Assembly: GCA_049423065.1 (NCBI GenBank)
Contig: JBMSQB010000081.1
Span: 1-21,072 of the forward strand
Direction of reading: 5' to 3'
Length of the DNA: 21,072 nucleotides
Source of the DNA: SYIM01 sp041182885
GTDB taxonomy: Bacteria; Pseudomonadota; Gammaproteobacteria; Burkholderiales; Burkholderiaceae_E
Shown in pieces: positions 1 through 6,795 of the stretch. The stretch's first letter is position 1, and each line of letters begins with the position of its first letter. The notes beneath the pieces are model-generated. The model searched no databases. It was not told the DNA's origin and was given only the letters and a program-made list of their open reading frames with translations. Made by a program: the position numbers and the translations under genes.

Positions 1-55
1 CCTGGCGGTACCCGCCCCCTCGAGTCGTGTGGAATATGTGGAGGTCGCCGCTTGA
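1..55 (+). CDS. 3' end of an unidentified reading frame (partial)
   Basis: Reading frame 2 is open from the window edge to TGA at 53-55 and ends in residues SSRVEYVEVAA. The composition looks coding (GTG, GAG, GTC and GCC codons), but only 17 residues are visible, so no family can be named. It stops 17 bases before the tRNA-Phe remnant, so it may be the last gene of whatever lay left of that junction. It could also be chance, because short open frames are common in GC-rich DNA. Confidence 0.25.
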   Translation, partial: LAVPAPSSRVEYVEVAA

Positions 56-71
56 AGACGCACCGACGCGC

Positions 72-119
72 AGCGGACTGAAAATCCGCATGTCGGTGGT
101 TCGATTCCGCCGATGGCCG
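72..119 (+). pseudogene. tRNA-Phe(GAA) 3'-half remnant, possible attachment-site scar
   Basis: A perfect anticodon arm is visible: stem GCGGA (73-77) pairs with TCCGC (85-89) around loop CTGAAAA, with anticodon GAA at 80-82. It is followed by a five-base variable region, a T arm (GGTGG 95-99, TTCGATT loop, CCGCC 107-111) and a 3' acceptor strand GATGGCC (112-118). The 5' half is missing: no GGCCATC acceptor strand and no D arm with the usual GG loop lies upstream, where 43-72 is unrelated sequence. A 3' half starting near the anticodon loop is the usual remnant left when an integrative element uses a tRNA gene as its attachment site. A degraded duplicate tRNA is the alternative. Confidence 0.72.
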
Positions 120-146
120 ATATCAACCGAAGCCGCAGGACGATCT

Positions 147-260
147 ATGGCTCGTAATCCACGGGCGTTTCTGTGGGATGCCCGGGAAGCGGCTTTGTCG
201 ATTCAGCGCTTCGTCATGGGTATGAACGCTGCGTCATTCGCCGCAGATGAACTCGGCTAG
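147..260 (+). pseudogene. N-terminal stub of a HepT/DUF86-type toxin
   Basis: ATG at 147 is preceded by AGGA (137-140) and opens a 37-residue frame ending at TAG 258-260. Its sequence, MARNPRAFLWDAREAALSI followed by RF.MGM...SFAADEL, matches from memory the start of HepT-like/DUF86 proteins, the RNase-like toxins of MNT/HepT toxin-antitoxin pairs. Full family members are about 110-140 residues and carry an R-X4-6-H active site further on. That part is absent here, and the text breaks off at ADEL, just before a HicB start. No nucleotidyltransferase (MNT) partner is visible. It is almost certainly non-functional debris, and the short length leaves some doubt about the family. Confidence 0.55.
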
Positions 261-269
261 AGAACAGTA

Positions 270-359
270 ATGAGGTACGCAATCGTGATTGAACGCGCTG
301 GAAGCAACGTCTCAGCCTAAGTGCCGGACCTGCCCGGATGCGTGGCCAAGGGCCGCACC
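270..359 (+). pseudogene. HicB-type antitoxin remnant with internal stop
   Basis: From ATG 270 the frame reads MRYAIVIERAGSNVSA, then TAA at 318-320, then VPDLPGCVAKG. Joined across the stop, this is the classic N-terminal signature of HicB antitoxins (RYAIVIEK...SAYVPDLPGCVATG), the partner of HicA mRNA-interferase toxins. A single C-to-A change of a TAC tyrosine codon would explain the stop. After GCVAKGRT the similarity is lost, so the rest of the partial RNase H-like fold and any DNA-binding domain are gone. No hicA lies upstream; the HepT stub sits there instead. The frame after the stop is continuous with the hydrolase frame downstream, so automatic callers may wrongly start that gene inside this remnant at GTG 321. 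Confidence 0.72.
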
Positions 360-386
360 CGTGTATCCGCTTCTGGGTACGCCACG

Positions 387-401
387 GGCAGTCTGACTGC
401 C
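387..401. promoter_or_regulatory. Short dyad upstream of the hydrolase gene
   Basis: GGCAGTC (387-393) and GACTGCC (395-401) form a perfect 7+7 dyad around one T. ACG (384-386) and CGT further extend it with one bulged base. It lies about 90 bases before the likely GTG start of the hydrolase, in 360-476 where no protein remnant could be recognised. It may be an operator or simply a chance palindrome; no convincing -35/-10 pair was found beside it. Confidence 0.25.
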
Positions 402-491
402 GTCCACACGCTGTCGGGCTTACCATTCCGCCACGCAGACGCCATGGCAGCAGCAACTGGCGCTGTCCTGCTTCCCGAAGGAGCCCTGAAC

Positions 492-1937
492 GTGCGCGCA
501 CTCTCCATGACCCCGACAACTATCGAGCCCACCCCGCCGACGCCATCGCTCGCAGGGGTGGGGTCCCTCCAATCGCCAGCGAGGCGGGCGGTGCTCGGCA
601 CGGCGGGCGGCCTCGCCACGATGCTAGGCTGGCCAGGCCTCGCATCGGCCGACTCGGCTTCGGTTCTTTCGGCGCTCGCAAGCGGCCTGCGCCCGGCGCT
701 GCCGGCGGGCAAACTGGTCGATCAGAGCGTGCGGGTGAGCGCCGCCCGGCTCGATCAACTGGTGGCGCGAACCTATCCCGACTTCAACGACCCTGCGGTT
801 CTGCCTGCATTTGATCCCGCCCGATCGGGTGCCCGCCACGACGTGGAATTGCACCGACTGGTTGCGCCGTTCGTCATTCCCGAAACCGGCGAGGCGGTGA
901 CATTGAGCGGGCTGCTCGCGCTACCGGTCGGCGCAACCGGGCCACTGCCGGTTGTGTCCTGGCAGCACGGCACTGTGCTCACCTTCGACGGCGTGCCGTC
1001 CAATATGGTGAAGCTCGCCGATCCCAGCTTTGTGATGTCGTATCCAGCCGATTCAGCCGAGACCCTGTTCAACGTACACCGCTTCGCTGGCCAGGGCTAT
1101 GCCGTCATTGCAGCCGACTACGTGGGCAAGGGGCCGTTCAGAAACGGCCGAGGCGAAGCCTACGGGGTCAGGGATGTCACGGTCGGCACCTGCCTTCGCA
1201 TGCTGGAGGCTGGCTACACGACCCTCCGTGCCATGGGAATCGAGGCGGGTCCGCTCTTTCTCAACGGCTGGTCACAGGGCGGGCTCAACTCGCAATGGCT
1301 CGCCCAGGAGCTGCGCCGCCGCAAGATTGCGGTCGCGGCAACCAGCGTATCGAGTCCCTTCAACGAACTGACCGAGACCCTGCGTTTCTGGAGTGGCGCA
1401 CAGACCTATCCCGTCCCGGAGGGTGCCGCCAGCTTCCCCGCCGCCCCCGACTGGCTCTCGCTTTGCATGATCGTGCTCCTGGGAAGCTACGAACTCAACT
1501 ACGGGCTCAAGGGACTGATGCAACACGCGGTTGCGCCACCGTTTCGGGACATGGCCGCAAATTTCTGGCGCACCTACGACATGCGCTTTGACCCGGCCAA
1601 ACCATTCCCCTCGGGGTCGACGCTGCTGGTGCCGCGATTTTTCGACAGTTTCACCCACGAGACCAACAGCGCGTTTCTGCGGCAGATTGCGCGCAACAGT
1701 GCGACCTACTGGCACTACGACTCGCCGATCCGCTTTCACATCGGCCTGGCTGACGAAGGGATTCACCCCACCGTGGCGCGTCGCGCAATTGCAGCAGGGG
1801 GCGCGCTCGCCACCGAGGTGACGGTCGCCGGCGCAAGCCACCGCGCGACGTTCATGGCTTCGCTCTACGGCGAGCCCAGACACCTGGCAGGACAGACCAA
1901 TACGCTGGCGTGGTTCGACAGCCTGCGTCGAGGGTGA
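492..1937 (+). CDS. Exported alpha/beta hydrolase (secretory lipase-like)
   Basis: This is a 481-residue serine hydrolase. The catalytic residues are visible: the nucleophile elbow GWSQGG (Ser261), an acidic residue in GLADEGIHP (Asp421) and a histidine in GASHRATF (His450). An oxyanion-type WQHGT stretch precedes the elbow. The N-terminus has a twin-arginine-like leader, SPARRAVLGTAGG followed by a hydrophobic stretch ending in ASA, so export to the periplasm or outside is likely. GTG 492 is chosen because GAAGGAG lies 8 bases upstream; ATG 507 is an alternative. An upstream GTG at 321 belongs to the HicB remnant. The overall pattern resembles secreted lipase/esterase families, but the substrate cannot be read from the sequence. 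It stands alone, convergent with the lyase gene that follows. Confidence 0.8.
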   Translation: MRALSMTPTTIEPTPPTPSLAGVGSLQSPARRAVLGTAGGLATMLGWPGLASADSASVLSALASGLRPALPAGKLVDQSVRVSAARLDQLVARTYPDFNDPAVLPAFDPARSGARHDVELHRLVAPFVIPETGEAVTLSGLLALPVGATGPLPVVSWQHGTVLTFDGVPSNMVKLADPSFVMSYPADSAETLFNVHRFAGQGYAVIAADYVGKGPFRNGRGEAYGVRDVTVGTCLRMLEAGYTTLRAMGIEAGPLFLNGWSQGGLNSQWLAQELRRRKIAVAATSVSSPFNELTETLRFWSGAQTYPVPEGAASFPAAPDWLSLCMIVLLGSYELNYGLKGLMQHAVAPPFRDMAANFWRTYDMRFDPAKPFPSGSTLLVPRFFDSFTHETNSAFLRQIARNSATYWHYDSPIRFHIGLADEGIHPTVARRAIAAGGALATEVTVAGASHRATFMASLYGEPRHLAGQTNTLAWFDSLRRG

Positions 1938-1976
1938 TCAAGCGAATGCCCTGCGAGCGCCGTTGATCAGCGCGCC

Positions 1977-1994
1977 GGCTGCAGACCTGCAGCC
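1977..1994. terminator. Stem-loop between convergent genes
   Basis: GGCTGCA (1977-1983) pairs with TGCAGCC (1988-1994) around a four-base loop. It lies between the converging ends of the hydrolase and the DHDPS-family gene, so it could serve both strands. There is no T-run on either side, so intrinsic termination would be weak. Confidence 0.4.
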
Positions 1995-2008
1995 TCGTGC
2001 CCCGAAAG

Positions 2009-2959
2009 TTATCGCTGGCGGGCGATCTGTACGGACCACTCCGAATACCAGGTCTTGAAGAGCGTGAGTTGCTGCGCGGCGTACCGCTTCTGACTGGGCG
2101 ACAACTGGTCGGCAGGGTTGAGGTTGAGCGCGTACTCCTGGTTGCCTTCCAGCACCATCAGGTGCTTGTAATAGAGCACCAGGTCAACACCCTCATCGAA
2201 CGATGACAACACACCCAGCGCCTGATCAAGCTCACGGGCATGCACGCGTGCCGACGCGCTGCCCGCCGCCGCCGCGCGGCAGAGCGCTTCGAGATGCAGC
2301 ACCTCGCGCGGCAGAACGTTGCCAATGCCTGTGATGGCGCCCACGGCGCCGCAGTTGACATAGCCGTGGAAGACCTGAGTGTCGACGCCAACCAGGAGCG
2401 ACACGCCCGGCTCATGCCCGACGATGTGCTCGGCCGCATATTTGAGCGAGGCCGCGCCACCGAACTCCTTGAAGCCCACCAGATTCGGATATTTGCCGCG
2501 AAGTTCGAAGAACAGATCGGCGCGGGTCTCATAGCCGTAATACGGGCTGTTGTAGATCACCGCAGGCAGCGACCCCGCCGCGCTCAACACCCCCTCGAAA
2601 TGCGCACGCTGTGCAGCCACCGAACTGCCTCGCGAAAGCACACGCGGGATCACCATGAGCCCGCCCGCGCCGCAACGCTGGGCATGCGCAGCAATTGCCG
2701 CCGCGCGCGCCGGATTCTGTGCGCCCGTTCCGACCACCACCGGAACACCCGCCTTCACCAGCTGCTCCACGCCCTCCATGCGCTGCTCATCGGTGAGAAG
2801 CGGCCAGTCACCCATGGAGCCGCAGTAGACCACCGCGTTCATGCCCAGACCGACCAGTTCGCGCGCCTTTCGTACGAGCGCGGCAAAGTCGGGCTGACGG
2901 TCTGCCCCGCAGGGCGTCATGAGCGCGGGAATCACGCCAGAGAAGATGTTGGCAGTCAT
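2009..2959 (-). CDS. DHDPS/NAL-family lyase or deaminase (LhpC-like candidate)
   Basis: This is a 316-residue class I Schiff-base enzyme of the dihydrodipicolinate synthase/N-acetylneuraminate lyase family, close to usual length. The Schiff-base lysine is Lys164 in GFKEF and the catalytic tyrosine is Tyr136 in YNSPYYG. The substrate-binding loop is GSMGDW (47-52), not the GTTGE of true DapA, so lysine biosynthesis is unlikely. The GSMGDWPLLT, VIPRVLSRG and SSFDEG stretches resemble, from memory, the subfamily that includes 1-pyrroline-4-hydroxy-2-carboxylate deaminase of hydroxyproline catabolism. That subfamily call is tentative. It is the last gene of the operon dctQ-dctM-dctP-lyase, 92 bases after dctP, suggesting that it acts on the imported compound or a derivative of it. 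Confidence 0.85.
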   Translation of the reverse strand: MTANIFSGVIPALMTPCGADRQPDFAALVRKARELVGLGMNAVVYCGSMGDWPLLTDEQRMEGVEQLVKAGVPVVVGTGAQNPARAAAIAAHAQRCGAGGLMVIPRVLSRGSSVAAQRAHFEGVLSAAGSLPAVIYNSPYYGYETRADLFFELRGKYPNLVGFKEFGGAASLKYAAEHIVGHEPGVSLLVGVDTQVFHGYVNCGAVGAITGIGNVLPREVLHLEALCRAAAAGSASARVHARELDQALGVLSSFDEGVDLVLYYKHLMVLEGNQEYALNLNPADQLSPSQKRYAAQQLTLFKTWYSEWSVQIARQR

Positions 2960-2981
2960 GGGGCAACCTGCATTGGAAAGG

Positions 2982-3009
2982 GCGATCTCCGGTGGTGATC
3001 GGAGATCGC
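2982..3009 (-). promoter_or_regulatory. Strong intercistronic hairpin between dctP and the lyase gene
   Basis: GCGATCTCCG (2982-2991) and CGGAGATCGC (3000-3009) form a perfect 10-bp stem with an 8-base loop. It follows the dctP stop on the transcribed strand. There is no U-tract after it, so it is more likely an RNA-stabilising or processing element, or a partial terminator that favours the binding-protein mRNA, than a full terminator. Confidence 0.55.
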
Positions 3010-3051
3010 GTGAACAAGTGGAAGAGATGTGAGCGGTTGACGAAGCACCGG

Positions 3052-4035
3052 TTACAGGCTGCGGCCAGCCTTGCGAAGTTCGGCAAGTATCGGCGCCTTG
3101 GGCAACCAGATCTTGTCGTATTCGGCCACCACGGCTTCCGCGTCGGCACGGTTCGCGTTCCGGAACGGAATGTTGGTGGCCTTGAACTGTTCGACCAGCT
3201 TGGGTTCATTTCCCGCCAGCTCATCGATCTGCGCATCGAGCGCCGCCTTGACCGCGCGCGAAATCAGGTCACGATCAGCCGCGGGCATGCCCTGCCAGAC
3301 GCGACCCGACACCAGCGCAATCACCGGCATGAAGATCGCGTTCATCTGCAGGATCGATTTCGATACCTTGTCGAAACGCTGATTCCAGGAAAACTCCAGG
3401 TCTGCCTCCAGGCCGTCGACCTGACCGTTGGACATCGCATCGAATACCTGCGGGGTGGGGATAGGGGTGGGAGAGGCGCCGAGCAGCTGATAGAAATCGC
3501 GATAGGCAGGCGTGGGGTTGATCCGCAGCTTCATGCCTTTGATGTCGCCGACCTTGCTGATGTCGCGCGCGGCAAAGATCGCCCGCATGCCCGTGATGCC
3601 CCATGCCAGCCCGATCGTGCCGGTTTCGCCCGGCAAGGTGTCGAACAGCTTCATCGCCACCGGATGACGGACGAGTTTCGCAATCTTGTCGGTGGAATCC
3701 ACCACATAGGGTGCTGTAATCGCTGCGATGGCGGGCACTCGAGAACCCAGCTCGGCCGCCATGATCCAGCCCATGTCGAGCGCGCCCGACTGCATTTGCT
3801 GCAGCATTGCCGATTCGTTGCCGAGCTGACCGGAGTGGAAAACCGTGAGCGTGAGACGCCCTTTGGTCTCGGCGTTGAGCTGCTCGGCGACCTTCAGCGC
3901 CGCGCGGTTCCAGGGGTGGCCAACCGGCGTGAGAATGCCAAGGCGCAGTTGCCGCGACTGGGCGACCGAGATGGCAGGAAAGCCAACCGAAGCGGCGGAG
4001 CCTGCAATGAGTACATCACGACGAGAAATGGACAT
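3052..4035 (-). CDS. dctP: TRAP transporter substrate-binding protein (DctP family)
   Basis: This 327-residue periplasmic binding protein captures an organic acid and delivers it to the DctQM membrane pair. The leader MSISRRDVLIAGSAASVGF, ending near SVAQS, has a twin-arginine motif, so Tat export is possible. The hallmark DctP core is present: GxLGxE-like SGQLGNES (68-75), and KGMKLRI with the carboxylate-binding arginine at Arg171, followed by a PQVFDAMSNGQVDGLE-type segment. A strong AGGAGGT site lies just before the ATG. It sits 24 bases after dctM, so the three transporter genes are co-transcribed with the lyase gene that follows. Family assignment is firm, but the ligand is unknown. Confidence 0.93.
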   Translation of the reverse strand: MSISRRDVLIAGSAASVGFPAISVAQSRQLRLGILTPVGHPWNRAALKVAEQLNAETKGRLTLTVFHSGQLGNESAMLQQMQSGALDMGWIMAAELGSRVPAIAAITAPYVVDSTDKIAKLVRHPVAMKLFDTLPGETGTIGLAWGITGMRAIFAARDISKVGDIKGMKLRINPTPAYRDFYQLLGASPTPIPTPQVFDAMSNGQVDGLEADLEFSWNQRFDKVSKSILQMNAIFMPVIALVSGRVWQGMPAADRDLISRAVKAALDAQIDELAGNEPKLVEQFKATNIPFRNANRADAEAVVAEYDKIWLPKAPILAELRKAGRSL

Positions 4036-4059
4036 GAATACCTCCTGGTGAACAGTGAT

Positions 4060-5325
4060 TTATTTCAGAAGCACAAGTGAGAGCGACGGATACAGGCAAA
4101 GCAGCAGCAGCACGACACAGGCGACCGCGAAAAAAGGCGCGGTGACCACGAACATTCGGCCAGGATTCGCACCGGTGACCGCGGCCGCTACGAAGAAGCA
4201 AAGGCCGACCGGCGGCGAAAGCAGACCGAGCACCAGATTGACCACCACGACCACACCAAAATGACGCGGGTCGATGCCATAGACCTCGGTGGCAATCGGC
4301 AGCAGGATGGGAACGGTCATGATGAGGCCCGGGACGCCATCGATGACGGTACCGATGACGAGAAGCGCAAGGCTGACCAGAAGGAGGAACGTGGTGGGGT
4401 CTTTCGCGATCTGCTGCACGGATGCTGCAAGCGCCTGGGGAATCTTGCCGTAGACCAGCACCCAGGAAAACACCGATGCGGCGGCCACGAGAAACAGCAC
4501 GATGGCCGAGTAGACACCTGCGCGCAGGAGCATCTCCGGGAGCCTTGAGAAGCGGAACTCTCCGGTGAAGAAGCGCCCAACCAGCGCGGCGACCACTGCG
4601 CCGACCGCCGCAGACTCGGTGGCATTCGCCACGCCCCCAAGAATGGAACCGACAATGACGATGGGGATCAGCAGTGTGGGCGCAGCATCCAGAATGGTGC
4701 GCCCGCGCTCGCGCCAGGTGCGGCGTTCGCCCGCCGGGAACCCGTGTATTGCCCCGAGAATGGCGATGATCACGCAGAACAGGACGGTCAGGATCACACC
4801 AGGCACGATGCCCGCCACCAGCATGTCGCTCACCGCCACCTGGGCAAGCGTGCTGTAGACCACAAACATGACGGAGGGTGGGATGATGGGACCCAGCATG
4901 CCGCTGAAGGCGGTAAGGCCCGCCGCAAAGGTCTTGTCATAGCCCTTGCGCTCCATCTCGGGAACCATGATCTGCGACATGATGGCCACCTGGGCGGTGG
5001 CCGATCCCAGGATGGAGGCAACCATCATGTTGGCCAGCACATTCACATAGGCAAGACCCGCCCTGAGTGAGCCCACAAATGCCATCGCCATCTGGACGAT
5101 TCGCTGGGTGATGCCGCCCGCATTCATGATCTCGCCGATCAGGATGAAGAGCGGAATGGCGATCAGGCCATAGCTGTCGACACCGCCGAACAGCTGCAAC
5201 GGGTAGTTGTTGAAGAGCAGTGGATTACCCGAATCCGCGATATAGACGATGGCGCCCAGACACAGACATAGACCGATGGGCACGCCCACCAGGAGCACCA
5301 GCGCGAAGGCTGCCAGCGTGAGCAT
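4060..5325 (-). CDS. dctM: TRAP transporter large permease (DctM family)
   Basis: This 421-residue integral membrane protein is of usual DctM length, with about a dozen hydrophobic segments. It is the sodium-coupled transport subunit of the TRAP system. The recognisable core is ILGSATAQVAIMSQIMVPEM, followed by a GMLGPIIPPSVMFVVYS stretch; its GPIIPPS segment is a family hallmark. Its ATG overlaps the dctQ stop as TGATG, which implies translational coupling, and dctP follows after 24 bases. It works with DctQ and the binding protein encoded next to it. Confidence 0.93.
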   Translation of the reverse strand: MLTLAAFALVLLVGVPIGLCLCLGAIVYIADSGNPLLFNNYPLQLFGGVDSYGLIAIPLFILIGEIMNAGGITQRIVQMAMAFVGSLRAGLAYVNVLANMMVASILGSATAQVAIMSQIMVPEMERKGYDKTFAAGLTAFSGMLGPIIPPSVMFVVYSTLAQVAVSDMLVAGIVPGVILTVLFCVIIAILGAIHGFPAGERRTWRERGRTILDAAPTLLIPIVIVGSILGGVANATESAAVGAVVAALVGRFFTGEFRFSRLPEMLLRAGVYSAIVLFLVAAASVFSWVLVYGKIPQALAASVQQIAKDPTTFLLLVSLALLVIGTVIDGVPGLIMTVPILLPIATEVYGIDPRHFGVVVVVNLVLGLLSPPVGLCFFVAAAVTGANPGRMFVVTAPFFAVACVVLLLLCLYPSLSLVLLK

Positions 5326-5975
5326 CAGTTGATGCCCTGCGAGTTGCCGAGCTTGAACGAGGGAAAGCGCGCGACCGCGGACAGGCGCAGATCCTCCAGC
5401 ACATTGGCAAGCGCGTGAAAAAACAGGGTGACCGAGAAAATGGGAACGATGAGGTAGAGCACCCAGGTGGGCCAGCCGAGCGTCTGGGTGCGCTCGGTAT
5501 AGATGAAATTGAACGATGCAGCCGCAAACTTTTTCGGATCAAAGCTGGCCTGGGCAATTCCGAGCGGATCAAGCCAGAGCACGCACATGGCGGCGAGCGC
5601 GACGGCAAACCCCACCACACAGAGCCCCGCGGCCACCTTGGCCCTGCCCGCCCAGGCCGGTGAGAGCTTGTCGGTGAGCATGGACATTGCGAAGTCGAGC
5701 CTGAGCCGCGTCATGGCCGAGCCGCCGATGAAGGCGAGCCAGACCACCGAGAACACCGCCGATTCATCGACCCAATAAATCGACGATCCGGAGTAGCGCG
5801 TGACCACGTTGAGCAGGATGAGTGCAAGGAGCAGCGCCATGAGGGCAATGATGGTCAGGCGCTCGATGCGAAGAATGAACGCGGAGATCGCGAGCACGGC
5901 GCGCACCGGCCACGCGGCCGCGCGAGCGGCCTGACCGTCGTTTGCGGGGCGTTGCGGGCTCGTTGCAGCGTTCAT
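5325..5975 (-). CDS. dctQ: TRAP transporter small permease (DctQ family)
   Basis: This 216-residue membrane protein has four predicted membrane segments. The family-typical stretches RYSGSSIYWVDESAVF and WLAFIGGSAMTR are present. It links the binding protein to DctM. It is the first gene of the operon. The ATG at 5973-5975 is chosen because upstream codons run into the divergent promoter and have no better start. It is slightly longer than many DctQ proteins because of a hydrophilic N-terminal 25-30 residues and an insertion (SFDPKKFAAASFNFIYTER) before the last helix. No clear ribosome-binding site precedes the ATG, so a leaderless or very short-leader transcript is possible. Confidence 0.88.
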   Translation of the reverse strand: MNAATSPQRPANDGQAARAAAWPVRAVLAISAFILRIERLTIIALMALLLALILLNVVTRYSGSSIYWVDESAVFSVVWLAFIGGSAMTRLRLDFAMSMLTDKLSPAWAGRAKVAAGLCVVGFAVALAAMCVLWLDPLGIAQASFDPKKFAAASFNFIYTERTQTLGWPTWVLYLIVPIFSVTLFFHALANVLEDLRLSAVARFPSFKLGNSQGIN

Positions 5976-5988
5976 CCGCGCATCGTAT

Positions 5989-6000
5989 ATTGTATAAAAT
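5989..6000. promoter_or_regulatory. Putative GntR operator overlapping divergent promoters
   Basis: ATTGTATAAAAT differs at one base from the perfect palindrome ATTGTATACAAT, the kind of site bound by FadR/VanR-subfamily GntR regulators. It lies in the 40 bases between the dctQ start and the gntR start. On the plus strand TATAAA (5993-5998) could serve as a -10, with start of transcription only about 10 bases before ATG 6016. On the minus strand TACAAT could serve the dctQ operon. Binding here would block both promoters, giving autoregulation plus substrate-dependent derepression. This is inferred from sequence only. Confidence 0.55.
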
Positions 6001-6015
6001 CTGCGCGTCAACACC

Positions 6016-6687
6016 ATGGCTCACGACATCCAACCCCGTACCCTCGCCGGCATAGTTGTCGACCGGCTTCGCGAGCAGATCCTGAGTAACGCCTATCCGG
6101 CGGGCACCCAACTGCGTCAGGACGCGCTCGCGGCAAGCTTCAGCGTGAGCCGCATTCCCGTGCGCGAGGCACTGATCCAGCTCGAGGCAGAAGGGCTGGT
6201 GCGGATGATCCCGCACAAGGGCGCGGTGGTTACCGAGTTGTCGCGCGAAGAGGTCAACGACGTCTTCGATCTGCGTGTGCTTCTGGAGACGCGCTTGTTT
6301 CGCGATTCCATCGGGCGTCTTGATGACACCGATTTCGCGGTCATCGATACCATCCAGGCGCGCTTCGAAGCTGCCATCCGCGAGCGGGATCCAGCGCGCT
6401 GGGGCGTATTGAACCAGCAACTCCATGCTGCGCTCTATGCGCGCGCGTCGCTCCCCGAAACCAGCGCGGTGGTCGCCAGCCTGCTTCAGAAAACCGATCG
6501 CTATACGCGAGTCCAGTTGTCGTCGGATGCGGCGAGAAGGCGCGCACGCCGGGAACACGCAAGGCTCATTGAACTCGCGCGACGCGGCGCGATCGACGAG
6601 GCCTGCGAGCATCTCCGGGAACATGTCGAGTCGGTTCGCGCCGATCTGCTCCGGATGCTGGACAAGCGGGCGAAACGGCAGGCCTGA
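6016..6687 (+). CDS. GntR-family transcriptional regulator, FCD (FadR/VanR) subfamily
   Basis: This 223-residue repressor-type protein has an N-terminal winged helix-turn-helix at about residues 10-72, with the family motif SRIPVREALIQLEAEGLV. A C-terminal all-helical FCD ligand-binding domain follows. His137, His181 and His203 have the spacing of the metal-binding histidines of FCD domains, with Asp85 as a likely fourth ligand, so the effector is probably a small carboxylate bound through a metal. It is transcribed away from the TRAP-lyase operon across 40 bases holding a palindrome, so local control of that operon is the natural reading. No Shine-Dalgarno sequence is visible before the ATG. 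Confidence 0.9.
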   Translation: MAHDIQPRTLAGIVVDRLREQILSNAYPAGTQLRQDALAASFSVSRIPVREALIQLEAEGLVRMIPHKGAVVTELSREEVNDVFDLRVLLETRLFRDSIGRLDDTDFAVIDTIQARFEAAIRERDPARWGVLNQQLHAALYARASLPETSAVVASLLQKTDRYTRVQLSSDAARRRARREHARLIELARRGAIDEACEHLREHVESVRADLLRMLDKRAKRQA

Positions 6688-6743
6688 GCGCGCACAGCCC
6701 CAGGGCCACAGTCCCCACGCCTGCCACCGCCCGATTGATACGC

Positions 6744-6773
6744 AGCCGGGCGCGTGGTGCCAGCGCCCGGGCT
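6744..6773. terminator. GC-rich hairpin between converging gntR and arsJ
   Basis: AGCCGGGCGC (6744-6753) pairs with GCGCCCGGGCT (6763-6773) around a nine-base loop, with one bulged G, giving about ten base pairs. It lies in the 108-base gap between two convergent genes, the position expected for a bidirectional terminator. No T-run follows on either strand. Confidence 0.5.
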
Positions 6774-6795
6774 GAATCCGGCCCGTTCACCGCGA

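Noticed and set aside
43..119. A complete tRNA-Phe gene
   Set aside because: GGTCGCC at 43-49 pairs only imperfectly with the acceptor strand (two wobbles, one mismatch), and 50-72 cannot form a D arm with the conserved GG loop, so only the 3' half is supported.
360..476. Continuation of the HicB fold or another gene remnant
   Set aside because: No frame on either strand reads as HicB after GCVAKGRT or as another family that could be recognised.
2009..2959. DapA of lysine biosynthesis
   Set aside because: The GTTGE signature is replaced by GSMGDW, and the gene sits at the end of a regulated TRAP operon.
2992..4080. A 362-codon plus-strand frame opposite dctP
   Set aside because: It mirrors the dctP gene and has a composition typical of antisense GC-rich frames.
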